Origin: JANYHF01 sp963732765
GTDB taxonomy: Bacteria; Pseudomonadota; Alphaproteobacteria; Rhizobiales; Hyphomicrobiaceae
Assembly: GCA_963732765.1 (NCBI GenBank)
Contig: CAVTAS010000010.1
Span: 434,001-498,000 of the forward strand
Direction of reading: 5' to 3'
Length of the DNA: 64,000 nt
Positions within the stretch are counted from its first letter, which is position 1, and each line of letters begins with the position of its first letter. Shown in pieces: positions 16,744 to 25,046 of this stretch. Both the position numbers and the translations under genes were made by a program. The notes beneath the pieces were generated by a model. That model did no database searches and was not told the origin of the DNA. It worked only from the letters and a program-made list of their open reading frames with translations.

Positions 16744-17706
16744 ATGACCTGGCGTGGCATCGATTTTTTCCCGCACGATCTGAAGTTTCCGTTCTCCAAG
16801 TGGATGCCGGTTGCTGTGATCGGCTCGCTGGTTTTGAATGTGGCCTCGATCGCTCTGGCGCTGATGCTCGGCATAAACTGGAGCATCGACTTCAAGGGCG
16901 GCACCCTGATCGAGGTCCACAACAAAGTGGGCGTCGCCGATGTAGCAGCGCTGCGCGACAAAATTGGCGCGCTTGGCCTGGGCACACCGCAGATCCAGGC
17001 CTTCGACGACGGTTCGAACGTACTGATCCGCCTGGAGCTGCAGCCTGGTGGCGACAAGGAGCAACTCGTTGCCGTCGACAAGGTCAAGGCTGCGCTGGGC
17101 GACAGCGTCGAATACCGCCGCAACGAAAGCGTCGGCCCGACCGTATCGAGCGAGATCACGCGCACGGCGTTCTACGCGGTCGGCGCGGCGCTAATTGCGA
17201 TCAGCGCCTATGTCTGGTTCCGCTTCGAGTGGCAATTCGCACTCGGCGCCTCGCTGGCGCTGGTGCACGATGTGTTGATGACCGTCGGCCTGTTTGCGCT
17301 GACGCGGCTGGAGTTCGACAACAACTGCATCGCAGCCTTGCTGACTATCATCGGCTTTTCGATCAACGATACCGTTGTCGTGTCGGACCGGATTCGCGAG
17401 AATTTGCGCAAGTTCAAAAAGATGCCACTGCCCGAGTTAATCGATCTTTCGGTCAACACGACATTGTCGCGTACCGTGCTGACCGCCGGCACCGTCATCC
17501 TGGCATTGCTGGCGCTGTTGATCTTCGGCGGCTCGGTCATCCGGTCGTTCGTGATCGCCATGTTGTTCGGCATCGTCACTGGCACCTATTCGTCGATCTT
17601 CATCGCCTCGCCGGTGCTGGAGTGGCTGGGCGTCAAGCGCGATTGGAGCGCCGCAGCAGCGAACAAGTCCACCGGCGGTACCGGAACCTCGCCCAAGGGC
17701 GCCTGA
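16744..17706 (+). CDS. secF: protein translocase subunit SecF
   Basis: A 320-residue RND-type membrane protein and partner of SecD. It has the N-terminal helix, SIDFKGGTLIEV (the SecF glycine motif), then IAALLTIIGFSINDTVVVSDRIREN, whose G-x-S-I-N-D-T-V-V-x-x-D-R-I-R-E core is diagnostic. Length is normal. A short Gly/Thr/Ala-rich tail ends the protein. It is separated from secD by the repeat at 16653-16725, and its own AAGGA site lies before ATG 16744. Confidence 0.97.
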   Translation: MTWRGIDFFPHDLKFPFSKWMPVAVIGSLVLNVASIALALMLGINWSIDFKGGTLIEVHNKVGVADVAALRDKIGALGLGTPQIQAFDDGSNVLIRLELQPGGDKEQLVAVDKVKAALGDSVEYRRNESVGPTVSSEITRTAFYAVGAALIAISAYVWFRFEWQFALGASLALVHDVLMTVGLFALTRLEFDNNCIAALLTIIGFSINDTVVVSDRIRENLRKFKKMPLPELIDLSVNTTLSRTVLTAGTVILALLALLIFGGSVIRSFVIAMLFGIVTGTYSSIFIASPVLEWLGVKRDWSAAAANKSTGGTGTSPKGA

Positions 17707-17716
17707 GCGCACGACC

Positions 17717-17800
17717 GTGGCGTAGGGGCGACCCGTGGTTCGCCCTCGCACAGGCACGGTACGCGTCAAGAGGGCGACCCACGGGTCGCCCCTACGCCAC
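17717..17800. repeat. 30-bp inverted repeat, GTAGGGGCG family
   Basis: 17717-17746 pairs with 17771-17800 over 30 bases with one mismatch, spacer 24 nt. The outer ends read GTGGCGTAGGGGCG and CGCCCCTACGCCAC. The same TAGGGGCG / CGCCCCTA ends appear in the inverted repeat at 60486-60553. Without a U-tract it is better called a REP-like element than a terminator, though it could slow polymerase after secF. Confidence 0.75.
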
Positions 17801-17833
17801 AGGCAGCGTTACTTGCCAACCGGTCGGACAACT

Positions 17834-18214
17834 ATGACCCAGATCCAGCAAGGCTTCTATCCCGGCCGGGCGCCCATCGACGCTTATGGCGACGGTGGAT
17901 TCCGCTTTGCCGGCATGAGCCATCGCGGCTCGCTGCTGTTGCTGCCCAGTGGCATCCATGCCTGGAGCGCGACCGAGGCCGCCAAGCTCACGATGGCCGA
18001 TTTCCAGTCGCTGCTTGCCGAACGCGACAGCATCGAATTCGTCCTGCTTGGGACCGGGGCGGGACAGATCTTCCCGTCGCACGACGTGCGCCAGAACTTC
18101 GACGACCTGGACCTCGGCCTCGATCCCATGAGCACCGGCTCGGCGGCGCGCACCTACAATGTGCTGCTGGCCGAGGGCCGCAAGGTTGCAGCTGCGCTCA
18201 TAGCGGTCGCCTGA
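17834..18214 (+). CDS. Mth938-like domain protein (NDUFAF3/DUF498 family)
   Basis: A 126-residue protein with the Mth938-like fold signature: GGFRFAGMSHRGSLLLLPSG, then EFVLLGTGAGQIFPS and YNVLLAEGRKVAAALI near the end. Mitochondrial homologues (NDUFAF3) help assemble complex I. The bacterial role is not settled, but the gene very often follows secDF in alphaproteobacteria. The stop overlaps the ATG of the next gene (TGATG), so the two are translationally coupled. Confidence 0.88.
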   Translation: MTQIQQGFYPGRAPIDAYGDGGFRFAGMSHRGSLLLLPSGIHAWSATEAAKLTMADFQSLLAERDSIEFVLLGTGAGQIFPSHDVRQNFDDLDLGLDPMSTGSAARTYNVLLAEGRKVAAALIAVA

Positions 18215-18939
18215 TGGCTGCGCTCGATCCGGTCTCGGAGATCGCCCGCTCCTATGAGCCGGACCGTTACCTCTCCGCCCTCTACGCCCCGGAACCGGCG
18301 CGTGCCCAGCTGATCGCGCTCGCCGCCTTCCAGGCCGAGATCACGCGCATCCCGCTCACAGTGCGCGAGCCGCTGCTCATCGACATCCGCATGCAATGGT
18401 GGCGCGATGGACTGGAAACCGTGAAATCAGGTGCGGCCACCGGCCATCCGGTCGCCGACACACTCGCCCCGTCATTGCGAGGGGGAATAGTGCCCCCAGG
18501 GTTGCTGCTCGGCATGATCGACGCCTGCGCCAGCCAGCGCCTCCTGGCCGCATGGACCGATCCCCGCGAGCTCAGGGCCCATTGCGTCAAATTCCACGGC
18601 GCGGCCTTCGCCGTTGCCGCCCGCGTGCTCGGCGGCACCCATTCCATCAGCCTGGAGTCGGCCACCCAGTCCGCCGGCCACGCCTATGGCCTTGCCCGCA
18701 TGTTGAGCACTTCTGCCGCCATCGATACCGCCCTCACGGCCGACATCGTCGCCCGCTGCCAGGCAGCCTACGCCGACGCCAGCGCGGCCGTCGCCCGCCT
18801 TGACAGGGCCTTGCTGCCGGGCTTCCTTCCCTTGGCCATGCTGCCGGTCTATCTGAGCGCCAAGCCGGGCGAGGACGTCTCGCCGCTCAGTCGCTGGTGG
18901 CGGCTGTGGCGCGCCCAGCTCGCGGGCCGCCTGACATAG
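18214..18939 (+). CDS. phytoene/squalene-synthase-family protein
   Basis: A 241-residue, all-helical protein of the trans-isoprenyl synthase class. Similarity covers PDRYLSALYAPEPARAQLIALAAF and MQWWRDGLETV, which line up with the first part of phytoene/squalene synthases. The classic DxxxD prenyl-diphosphate motifs are not obvious: DPRELRAHCVKFHG and the later helix DIVARCQAAYADASAA keep only part of the pattern. It is therefore probably the non-catalytic or NDUFAF6-like branch, which fits its coupling to an NDUFAF3-like gene. A role in complex I assembly is an inference from that pairing. Confidence 0.75.
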   Translation: MAALDPVSEIARSYEPDRYLSALYAPEPARAQLIALAAFQAEITRIPLTVREPLLIDIRMQWWRDGLETVKSGAATGHPVADTLAPSLRGGIVPPGLLLGMIDACASQRLLAAWTDPRELRAHCVKFHGAAFAVAARVLGGTHSISLESATQSAGHAYGLARMLSTSAAIDTALTADIVARCQAAYADASAAVARLDRALLPGFLPLAMLPVYLSAKPGEDVSPLSRWWRLWRAQLAGRLT

Positions 18940-18957
18940 CGCTCTCAAGGAGTGGAT

Positions 18958-20883
18958 ATGCGGTTGAACGTGCTTCGTTTCCTCTGCGCCCTGCTCGCCT
19001 CGTCGTATGCTGCAGCCGCCACGCCCGTCGCCGCCGCCGAAATCGTCTGGCGGCTCGACAACCCGTTCCGCCTCTTTACGGAGGCCGATGCGACGCAGGT
19101 GCACCGCGACGTCTTCGAGCAGTTGACCGAGGCCGAGAAGCTCGAACCCATTCTCAGCGCCGAACGCCGCCTGATGGAGAAGTTCCCATTCGGCTGGGCG
19201 CGCGAGTCCTTCTCCATGACCTGTTGGGATCGCGAGAGCGCAGTCTATGCCGCTTGTGGCTCCGACGATGGCTATGTCAATCCCAAGAGCCATCGCGTCC
19301 TGGTGCAGATTGACCATCCCGAACTGATCGAAGGCGCCTGCGACTGGTCGGTCGAAAGCGGGACCGACGCCGCGGATGCCGAAGAGCAGCACGTTCACGT
19401 CGGCTGCGGCGGCACGGTGGCGTTGGACATTCCCTATCCGGCAGGCGCGCGCGTGCGCGTCTCTGCCAACGGCCTCCCGGTTGGCGAGACCGTCATCAAA
19501 GTCGAAGACATCCTGGTCGTTGCGATCGGCGACAGTTTCGGCTCCGGCGAAGGCAACCCCGACCAAGCCGTCGAGTTCTCACGCGATCGCACGGTCAGCT
19601 ATGGCAAGGCCCCGGGCGGGAGCGAACTGGCCGGCTATCCGGCACGCATTGGCAATTGGGCCAGCATCGGCGACAAGGCGTTCCTGGCCGGCGGCCCGCG
19701 CTGGTTGAGCACCGCTTGCCATCGCTCCTTATACGCGCATTCCACGCGCGCGGCCCTGCAGCTGGCCCTCGACAATCCGCACCGCGCCGTCACCTACGCC
19801 AACTTCGCCTGCGCCGGCGCCGAAATAGTCTTTGGGCTGATGATAAACTACAAGGGCACCGAATGGGCCAAGGACCAGCCGGACAAGCCGCAAGTGAGCG
19901 CCGTCGCCCGCCTGCAATGCGGCGCGACCGAGCCGACCGAGACCAACTATCAGAACACCTATTCCTTGAACGGTGTCATTCCCGATCTCGACAATATCGT
20001 GCTCGCCACCTGCCCGCGCAGTGTGGCGCGGCGCATCGATCTGCTGATGGTGTCGATTGGCGGCAATGACGTTGGTTTTGCCCGCGTGGTCGCCAATGCG
20101 ATCCTGGAAGACAAAGGGCTGCTGCGCAAACTCGGCGGCTGGATGGGAGAAGTGGAAGAGGCCGCAGGCATTATCACGCTGCTTCCCACACTCGAAAAGC
20201 GGTTCCAGGCCCTTAACCGCGCGCTGCATGGCCATCTGCAGATCCCTTGGGATCAATCCGACCGCATTCTGCTGACGGCCTATCCGGTCATGGCGATTGA
20301 GGAGAACGGCAGCGACATCTGCCGCGAGGGGCAATCGGGCATGACCGTGTTTCCCGAGTTCGTGCTCAACCGCAACAAAGCCAAGGACAACGAGGTCGCC
20401 GCCGAAAAGCTTAACCGCACCATGCGCAAGGTCGCCAAGACCTACGGCTGGACCTACGTCGAACAGCACCGGGCCGAGTTCGCCGGACACGGCGTATGCG
20501 CAGGCGTCGATGAGGGAGCGATCAGCTTTTCCGACAATTCACGGCTGCCGCGCATGATAGATGGAGCCTGGACACCCTATAACCCCGCCGAGTTCCGCCC
20601 CTATGTGCAGCGCCGCCGCTGGTACCGCACGCCCAACGACGCGTTCCTGACCGGCAACTACCATATCTCCTCGGCCATCCTGAAGTCGGTGATGAACCTG
20701 CAAAGCATCGAGTGGTTCCAGTTGGTATTGGCAGGTACCTACTCGGGCGCCTTCCATCCGACGGCGGAGGGGCAAGCCGTGATTGCCGATGCTGTGCTGG
20801 AGAAGGCGCGCGCGGTGCTGGGGAAGTATGAGCGCAAGCGGGCTCTGGTGGAGGCCCGGGAAGGCGGGGGTCGCGGGCGGTAG
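18958..20883 (+). CDS. secreted SGNH/GDSL-type hydrolase, large
   Basis: A 641-residue exported protein. A signal peptide (LCALLASSYAAAATPVAAA) is followed by an N-terminal region of about 165 residues with several Cys. The hydrolase domain then shows the SGNH blocks: block I VVAIGDSFGSGEG (Ser nucleophile), block III SIGGNDVGFA, and block V GAFHPTAEGQ (catalytic Asp/His partner seen as His). It probably cleaves an ester or acetyl group on a lipid or polysaccharide outside the membrane. ATG 18958 sits 5 bases after AAGGAG. The large size and extra N-terminal domain are unusual for a simple GDSL esterase. Confidence 0.8.
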   Translation: MRLNVLRFLCALLASSYAAAATPVAAAEIVWRLDNPFRLFTEADATQVHRDVFEQLTEAEKLEPILSAERRLMEKFPFGWARESFSMTCWDRESAVYAACGSDDGYVNPKSHRVLVQIDHPELIEGACDWSVESGTDAADAEEQHVHVGCGGTVALDIPYPAGARVRVSANGLPVGETVIKVEDILVVAIGDSFGSGEGNPDQAVEFSRDRTVSYGKAPGGSELAGYPARIGNWASIGDKAFLAGGPRWLSTACHRSLYAHSTRAALQLALDNPHRAVTYANFACAGAEIVFGLMINYKGTEWAKDQPDKPQVSAVARLQCGATEPTETNYQNTYSLNGVIPDLDNIVLATCPRSVARRIDLLMVSIGGNDVGFARVVANAILEDKGLLRKLGGWMGEVEEAAGIITLLPTLEKRFQALNRALHGHLQIPWDQSDRILLTAYPVMAIEENGSDICREGQSGMTVFPEFVLNRNKAKDNEVAAEKLNRTMRKVAKTYGWTYVEQHRAEFAGHGVCAGVDEGAISFSDNSRLPRMIDGAWTPYNPAEFRPYVQRRRWYRTPNDAFLTGNYHISSAILKSVMNLQSIEWFQLVLAGTYSGAFHPTAEGQAVIADAVLEKARAVLGKYERKRALVEAREGGGRGR

Positions 20884-21278
20884 GTCCGGGACCAGACGAT
20901 TGATCAGGAGGTGGGTGCGGCGGCAGTGGCGACTGTGGTCGAGTAAGTAGAGTCGAGCCGAAGTTCCGATCCATCGAGTGTTGCGAGGTCTTCCTTCTCC
21001 CTTCGGGAGAAGGTGGCGCACTGCGCGGGATGAGGGGACTGGACGTGCGGGTGCGGCGCGCAGGTGGGCACCTTCTTCCAAAGCGAGAAGGTGATGGTGC
21101 TGAGGCACCGTTGTTGCCGAGTCAGAATCTCCGTTCGACGGTAAAAGAGATAAGAAGGCAATGGCGCGATGGGCCAGGTCGCGACGCTGCGTACCGACTA
21201 TCGAAAAGAGGCTGCATAGCTGCAGGAGGTTGTGCCAGTTTTTGTGTCCGTTCGACTGTCAACGCATCGAACCCGCAG
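20884..21278. other. 395-bp gene-free spacer with palindromic repeats
   Basis: No convincing gene. At 20993-21013 is the palindrome CCTTCTCCC-TTC-GGGAGAAGG, and at about 21069-21093 a second one, CACCTTCTT facing CGAGAAGGTG. Such CTTCTCCC palindromes occur often between genes in Rhizobiales. The spacer separates two convergent transcripts, so it may end both. Confidence 0.65.
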
Positions 21279-22298
21279 TCATCTTGCCAACAACGCGCGA
21301 ATCGATGCGCCCAGGAACGCGCTGCAGTCGGCATCGATCCCAGCCTCCGAGAGATGGCCGAATGGGCCCGGGATTGGGCGGAGCTCGGCGTTCGCTAGCA
21401 GCTTGGCCTCCGCAGCCATGTCCTCGGGTGGGAAATAGAGATCGGTCTCGGCCGGGCTCAACGTCGCCTTGGCCTTGATTGAGCGCAGCGCCTTCTCCAG
21501 ATCGCCATTGAAACCGGGGGTTTTGGAGATATCGGCATGTTGCCAGGTGTCGAGCTGGCTCAGCAGGTTGTTGGCGTCAAGGCTCAACCAGAAGGCCTCC
21601 CAGAAGCCGACCAGGAATTCGTCGACGGACTTAAAGCCCATCGGCTCATAGCGCTTCTCGCGATAGAAGCGCTGCGACAATGCCCAGCCCGCCCACACCC
21701 GGCCCATCGCCTTCATGCCCTCAACGGGTGCTCTCTGGTAGTCGCCGTTGGCCCAGGCCTGGTCGGCGCATAGTGCCGCCTTTGCGCCGGCCAGGAACAC
21801 GTAGCAGTGGCGGCTGACGCGCGCGGCCCCGCAGCACGGCGCGATCCGCTCCACCAGATCGGGATGGGCAAGGCCCCACTGATAGGCCTGGAACGCACCC
21901 ATGGAACCGCCGATCGCCAGCTGGATCTTCTTGACGCCGAGATGGCCGGTGACCAGGCGGTGTTGAGCGCGCACATTGTCCTGAATCGAGATCGCCGGAA
22001 AGCGGCCACGGTCGAATGGCGCCGGCTGGTTGGTCGGCGAGGACGACAGCCCGTTGGCGAACATGCTCGGTACTATGACGAAATACTTGGTAGTGTCGAG
22101 CGGCTTGCCGTCGCCGATCAGCCATTCGAGATCGGAGTGGGTGCCGGTGAACCAGGTGGGGAAGACGATGGCGTTGTCGCGCACGGGGTTCAGTTTGCCG
22201 TAGGTGGCGTAGGCGAGTTTGGCTGCCGGCAACGTCGTGCCGCAATCGAGCGCGAAATCGCCGAGATCGAGGATGTGGTGTGGGGTCTTGTCACTCAT
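21279..22298 (-). CDS. alpha/beta hydrolase, homoserine O-acetyltransferase (MetX)-like
   Basis: A 339-residue alpha/beta-hydrolase. The nucleophile elbow is AIGGSMGAFQAYQW, the MetX-type G-G-S-M-G pattern. FPTWFTGTHSD resembles the region before the oxyanion hole, and FGHLSEAG near the end gives the catalytic His. Real MetX proteins are a little longer and have a stricter homoserine pocket. Homologues next to catabolic genes often act as hydrolases. Its start overlaps the stop of the SDR gene by four bases (22295-22298), so it is the last gene of the importer operon and probably acts on the imported compound. Confidence 0.78.
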   Translation of the reverse strand: MSDKTPHHILDLGDFALDCGTTLPAAKLAYATYGKLNPVRDNAIVFPTWFTGTHSDLEWLIGDGKPLDTTKYFVIVPSMFANGLSSSPTNQPAPFDRGRFPAISIQDNVRAQHRLVTGHLGVKKIQLAIGGSMGAFQAYQWGLAHPDLVERIAPCCGAARVSRHCYVFLAGAKAALCADQAWANGDYQRAPVEGMKAMGRVWAGWALSQRFYREKRYEPMGFKSVDEFLVGFWEAFWLSLDANNLLSQLDTWQHADISKTPGFNGDLEKALRSIKAKATLSPAETDLYFPPEDMAAEAKLLANAELRPIPGPFGHLSEAGIDADCSAFLGASIRALLAR

Positions 22299-23044
22299 AG
22301 CGCTGCCATACCTCCGTCGACCATGTAGTTGCCCGCAGCCACGAAACTCGCGTCATCCGAGCAGAGGAAGGCGATCATCGGCGCGATCTCGTGCGGCTCG
22401 GCGCGGCGGCCGAGCGGGGTGAACTTGATCAGCATCTTGGCTTCCTCGGGCGTGACGCCGCGCGACATCGGCGTATCGACATAGCCTGGGAGAAGGCAGT
22501 TCACGCGGATGTTGTGCGGGGCATAGGTGACGCCGGCATTCTTGGACAGCATCACGGCCGCGCCCTTGGCGGTCTGATAGGCGGCGTTGTTGGCGACGCC
22601 CGACCAGCCCCAGACGGACGAAACGTTGACGATGGCACCACCGCCCAGTTCGATCATTCCGGGGACCACCGTCTTCATGCCGAGAAACATTCCGATCACG
22701 TTGCTTTCGAAGGCGGCGGTCATTGCTTCGGCCGTTTCAAGATGCACCGGCTTGCCGCTGCCGAGCGCTCCGGCGTTGTTCACGAGCACATTTGGCTTGC
22801 CGAACGCCCTTACGCATTCGGCAAGGCTGGCCGCCCAGCTCTCTTCCTTGCGGATGTCGAGGGTTGCGAAGCGCAACTTGTTCTTGTGCTTCTTCAAGGC
22901 TGCCGCGAGGTCTTCGCCCGCCGGCTTGATGTCGGCCGCCAGCACCTGCGCGCCTTCCGCCACCATCAAACGCGCGGTCGCCGAACCGATGCCCGTCGAG
23001 GCACCAGTTACGATTGCGATCTTTCCCTCGAGTTGTCCTGCCAT
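22295..23044 (-). CDS. SDR-family NAD(P)-dependent oxidoreductase
   Basis: A 249-residue classical short-chain dehydrogenase. It shows the nucleotide motif TGASTGIG, NNAG at about residue 88, the catalytic serine in VNVSSVWGW, and the Y-x-x-x-K site in AAYQTAKGA. C-terminal GRRAEPHEIAPMIAFL and the final VDGGM are standard. The N-terminal GASTGIG followed by an acidic ADIK suggests NAD preference. It lies 32 bp after the permease gene and overlaps the hydrolase, so it belongs to the importer operon. Substrate unknown. Confidence 0.9.
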   Translation of the reverse strand: MAGQLEGKIAIVTGASTGIGSATARLMVAEGAQVLAADIKPAGEDLAAALKKHKNKLRFATLDIRKEESWAASLAECVRAFGKPNVLVNNAGALGSGKPVHLETAEAMTAAFESNVIGMFLGMKTVVPGMIELGGGAIVNVSSVWGWSGVANNAAYQTAKGAAVMLSKNAGVTYAPHNIRVNCLLPGYVDTPMSRGVTPEEAKMLIKFTPLGRRAEPHEIAPMIAFLCSDDASFVAAGNYMVDGGMAAL

Positions 23045-23076
23045 GGTTGCCCTTTCTCTTGTCGGTGGCGGTTGGA

Positions 23077-24042
23077 TCATCCAGTTCGACGGCCGAGCGC
23101 GGTCTTGCCCGAGGCCAGGCGGCCGGCAACGAATTCGCCGGCAATCACGGAGAGCAGCAAAGCGCCGGTGACGAGTTGCACCAGCGACGCCGAAGTGCCA
23201 CGCGCTGCCAGACCGGCGCCGACCACCGACAGAATGGCGACGCCGAGAGCGACATTGAAGACCGTGCCGCGCCCGCCGTAGAGGCTGATGCCGCCGAGCA
23301 GCGTCGCGGCGCAGCCGGTGAGAAGCAGGTCATCATAGTTTTGCGGCGCCGCACTGCCGCCACGCATCGCCGCCAACGCTCCGGCCAGCGCCGCGCAACC
23401 GCCCGAGATCGCAAAGGCGATTGAAATGGTGCGCACCTTGGGAACGCCCGCTGCGATCGCCTCGTTGCGTGCGCCGCCGATGGCAAAGATTTCGCGCCCC
23501 CAGCGGGTGAAGGTGAGGGCAAGACCGGCGAGCACGAACACAGTGAGAGCTGCGACGCTTGAAAACGAGAAGATCCAGTAGCGCTCGATCAGCGGATCGG
23601 TGATTTCGATGTTGTCGATCATGATCGGCTCGTGGCCGCTCAGCATGTAGGTGAGGCCGCGCAGCAGGATCAGCGTGCCGATGGTGAAGACCAGGGAATT
23701 GATCCCGATGCGGCCGATCAGTGCACCCTGAAGTGCGCCGAACAGGACCCCCGTGCCGGTCGCAACCACGATTGAGCCAGCCAGGCCGAGATGCGAGGTC
23801 AGGACGGCGATCACGGCCGACAGGGCCGCCATCGACCCCACAGACAAGTCGAATTCGCCGGCGATGATTGTGACGGCGAGCCCGAGAGCGATCAGGCCGA
23901 CCAGCGAAAAGCCTTCCAGCACCGAGAACACGCTGGCCTCGCCCCGGAAACTCGGCGTGATCGCCGAAATGACGATCCAGGCAACGACCAGGACCGCCAA
24001 CGGCAGGGCATAAGTCCGGAGGCTGGAACCAATGGCACTCAT
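23077..24042 (-). CDS. CUT2 (Rbs-type) ABC transporter permease 1
   Basis: A 321-residue inner-membrane permease of the BPD_transp_2 family used by ribose/xylose-type importers. It has about eight to ten hydrophobic helices, the family segment AVTIIAGEFDLSVGSMAAL (G-G-I-D-L-S-V-G in RbsC), and GINSLVFTIGTLILLRGL. The ATG at 24042 overlaps the stop of permease 2 by four bases, so the genes are tightly coupled. Two different permeases imply a heteromeric channel. Confidence 0.9.
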   Translation of the reverse strand: MSAIGSSLRTYALPLAVLVVAWIVISAITPSFRGEASVFSVLEGFSLVGLIALGLAVTIIAGEFDLSVGSMAALSAVIAVLTSHLGLAGSIVVATGTGVLFGALQGALIGRIGINSLVFTIGTLILLRGLTYMLSGHEPIMIDNIEITDPLIERYWIFSFSSVAALTVFVLAGLALTFTRWGREIFAIGGARNEAIAAGVPKVRTISIAFAISGGCAALAGALAAMRGGSAAPQNYDDLLLTGCAATLLGGISLYGGRGTVFNVALGVAILSVVGAGLAARGTSASLVQLVTGALLLSVIAGEFVAGRLASGKTALGRRTG

Positions 24043-25046
24043 CGGCTCCTCCGTTCGCGTCGCTTCAGAAACTCGAGCAGGATGACGGTTGCCACGACGA
24101 CACCCCCCTGGACAGCAAGCCGGCCGCCCGGGCTGAAATCGTTCAGCACCATCATGTTGGAGATGACCGAGATCAGCACCGCACCGGCTGCCGAGCGCCA
24201 GGGCGAGCCGTCGCCGCCCTGGATCGCGGTGCCGCCGACCAGCAGCGCGGCGATGACGTTGATGGTCAGTGTCGGGAAGGATTTCGCTGTCGCCTCGCCA
24301 TAGGCCGCGCCGCTCATGATTCCGGCCAGGGCAACCCCGATGGACAGGATGACAAAGGCGACGATGGTCACCCGTGCGTAGGAGATGCCGGAAATCCGCG
24401 CCGTTGCACGATTGGCGCCGACCAGGATGGTTTCGCGGCCTATGACGGTGCGCGACATCAGCAGGGTGATCAGCACAGTGAAGATCAGGAACACCAGCAC
24501 CTCGATGGGCACGCCGGCAATATCCTTGCCACCCCAGGAGGCGCCGTTGCCGCGTACACGGACGATCCCACCGCCGGTCAGTTCGGACGCGACGCCGAAA
24601 ATGATGGCGCCGGCAGCAAGCGTGGTGATGACCGGATTGAGCCCGCCGGCCACGATCGCTCCTTGCAGGACACCGACCAGGATCGAGCCGGCAACCACAA
24701 CCAGCATCGCCACCGGCTGCGGCCAGCCCGCGCCGAGCAGCCACACAAAGGCGACCATGCAGGCCATCGCCGATTGCGAGATGCCGAGCGAAACGAAGTT
24801 GCCCGACAGCGTGACCGGCGTCATCGCCACGGCAACCAGACCGACGATGGCGGCGTTCCTGAGGATTGCGGTAATGTTGTCGATGGTCAGGAACTTCGGC
24901 GTAACGAACGCGGCAATGACGACGGCGACCGCTGCGATAGCAAGGATGATCAACGGCAGGTGGCGGTCGAGAGAAAAGGCTGCCGGCGCCGCAGGCAATG
25001 GCGCCAGGACGGCTCGGTGTGCGACGCCTTCGCGCTCCTCGCTCAC
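24039..25046 (-). CDS. CUT2 (Rbs-type) ABC transporter permease 2
   Basis: A 335-residue permease, paralogous to its downstream neighbour. It has TPVTLSGNFVSLGISQSAMA where RbsC has its G-x-I-D-L-S motif, and the family stretch LNPVITTLAAGAIIFGV. The start is GTG 25046 (GTG-AGC-GAG), with AGGAG just ahead and the stop of the ATPase overlapping it (GTGA). In the sequence as given a frameshift in the ATPase makes the two appear as one 858-residue product, which is an artefact. Confidence 0.88.
   Translation of the reverse strand: MSEEREGVAHRAVLAPLPAAPAAFSLDRHLPLIILAIAAVAVVIAAFVTPKFLTIDNITAILRNAAIVGLVAVAMTPVTLSGNFVSLGISQSAMACMVAFVWLLGAGWPQPVAMLVVVAGSILVGVLQGAIVAGGLNPVITTLAAGAIIFGVASELTGGGIVRVRGNGASWGGKDIAGVPIEVLVFLIFTVLITLLMSRTVIGRETILVGANRATARISGISYARVTIVAFVILSIGVALAGIMSGAAYGEATAKSFPTLTINVIAALLVGGTAIQGGDGSPWRSAAGAVLISVISNMMVLNDFSPGGRLAVQGGVVVATVILLEFLKRRERRSR

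Noticed and set aside
18472..19566. 364-codon minus-strand frame
   Set aside because: Antisense to the phytoene-synthase-like gene and the SGNH hydrolase, both supported by motifs and ribosome sites.
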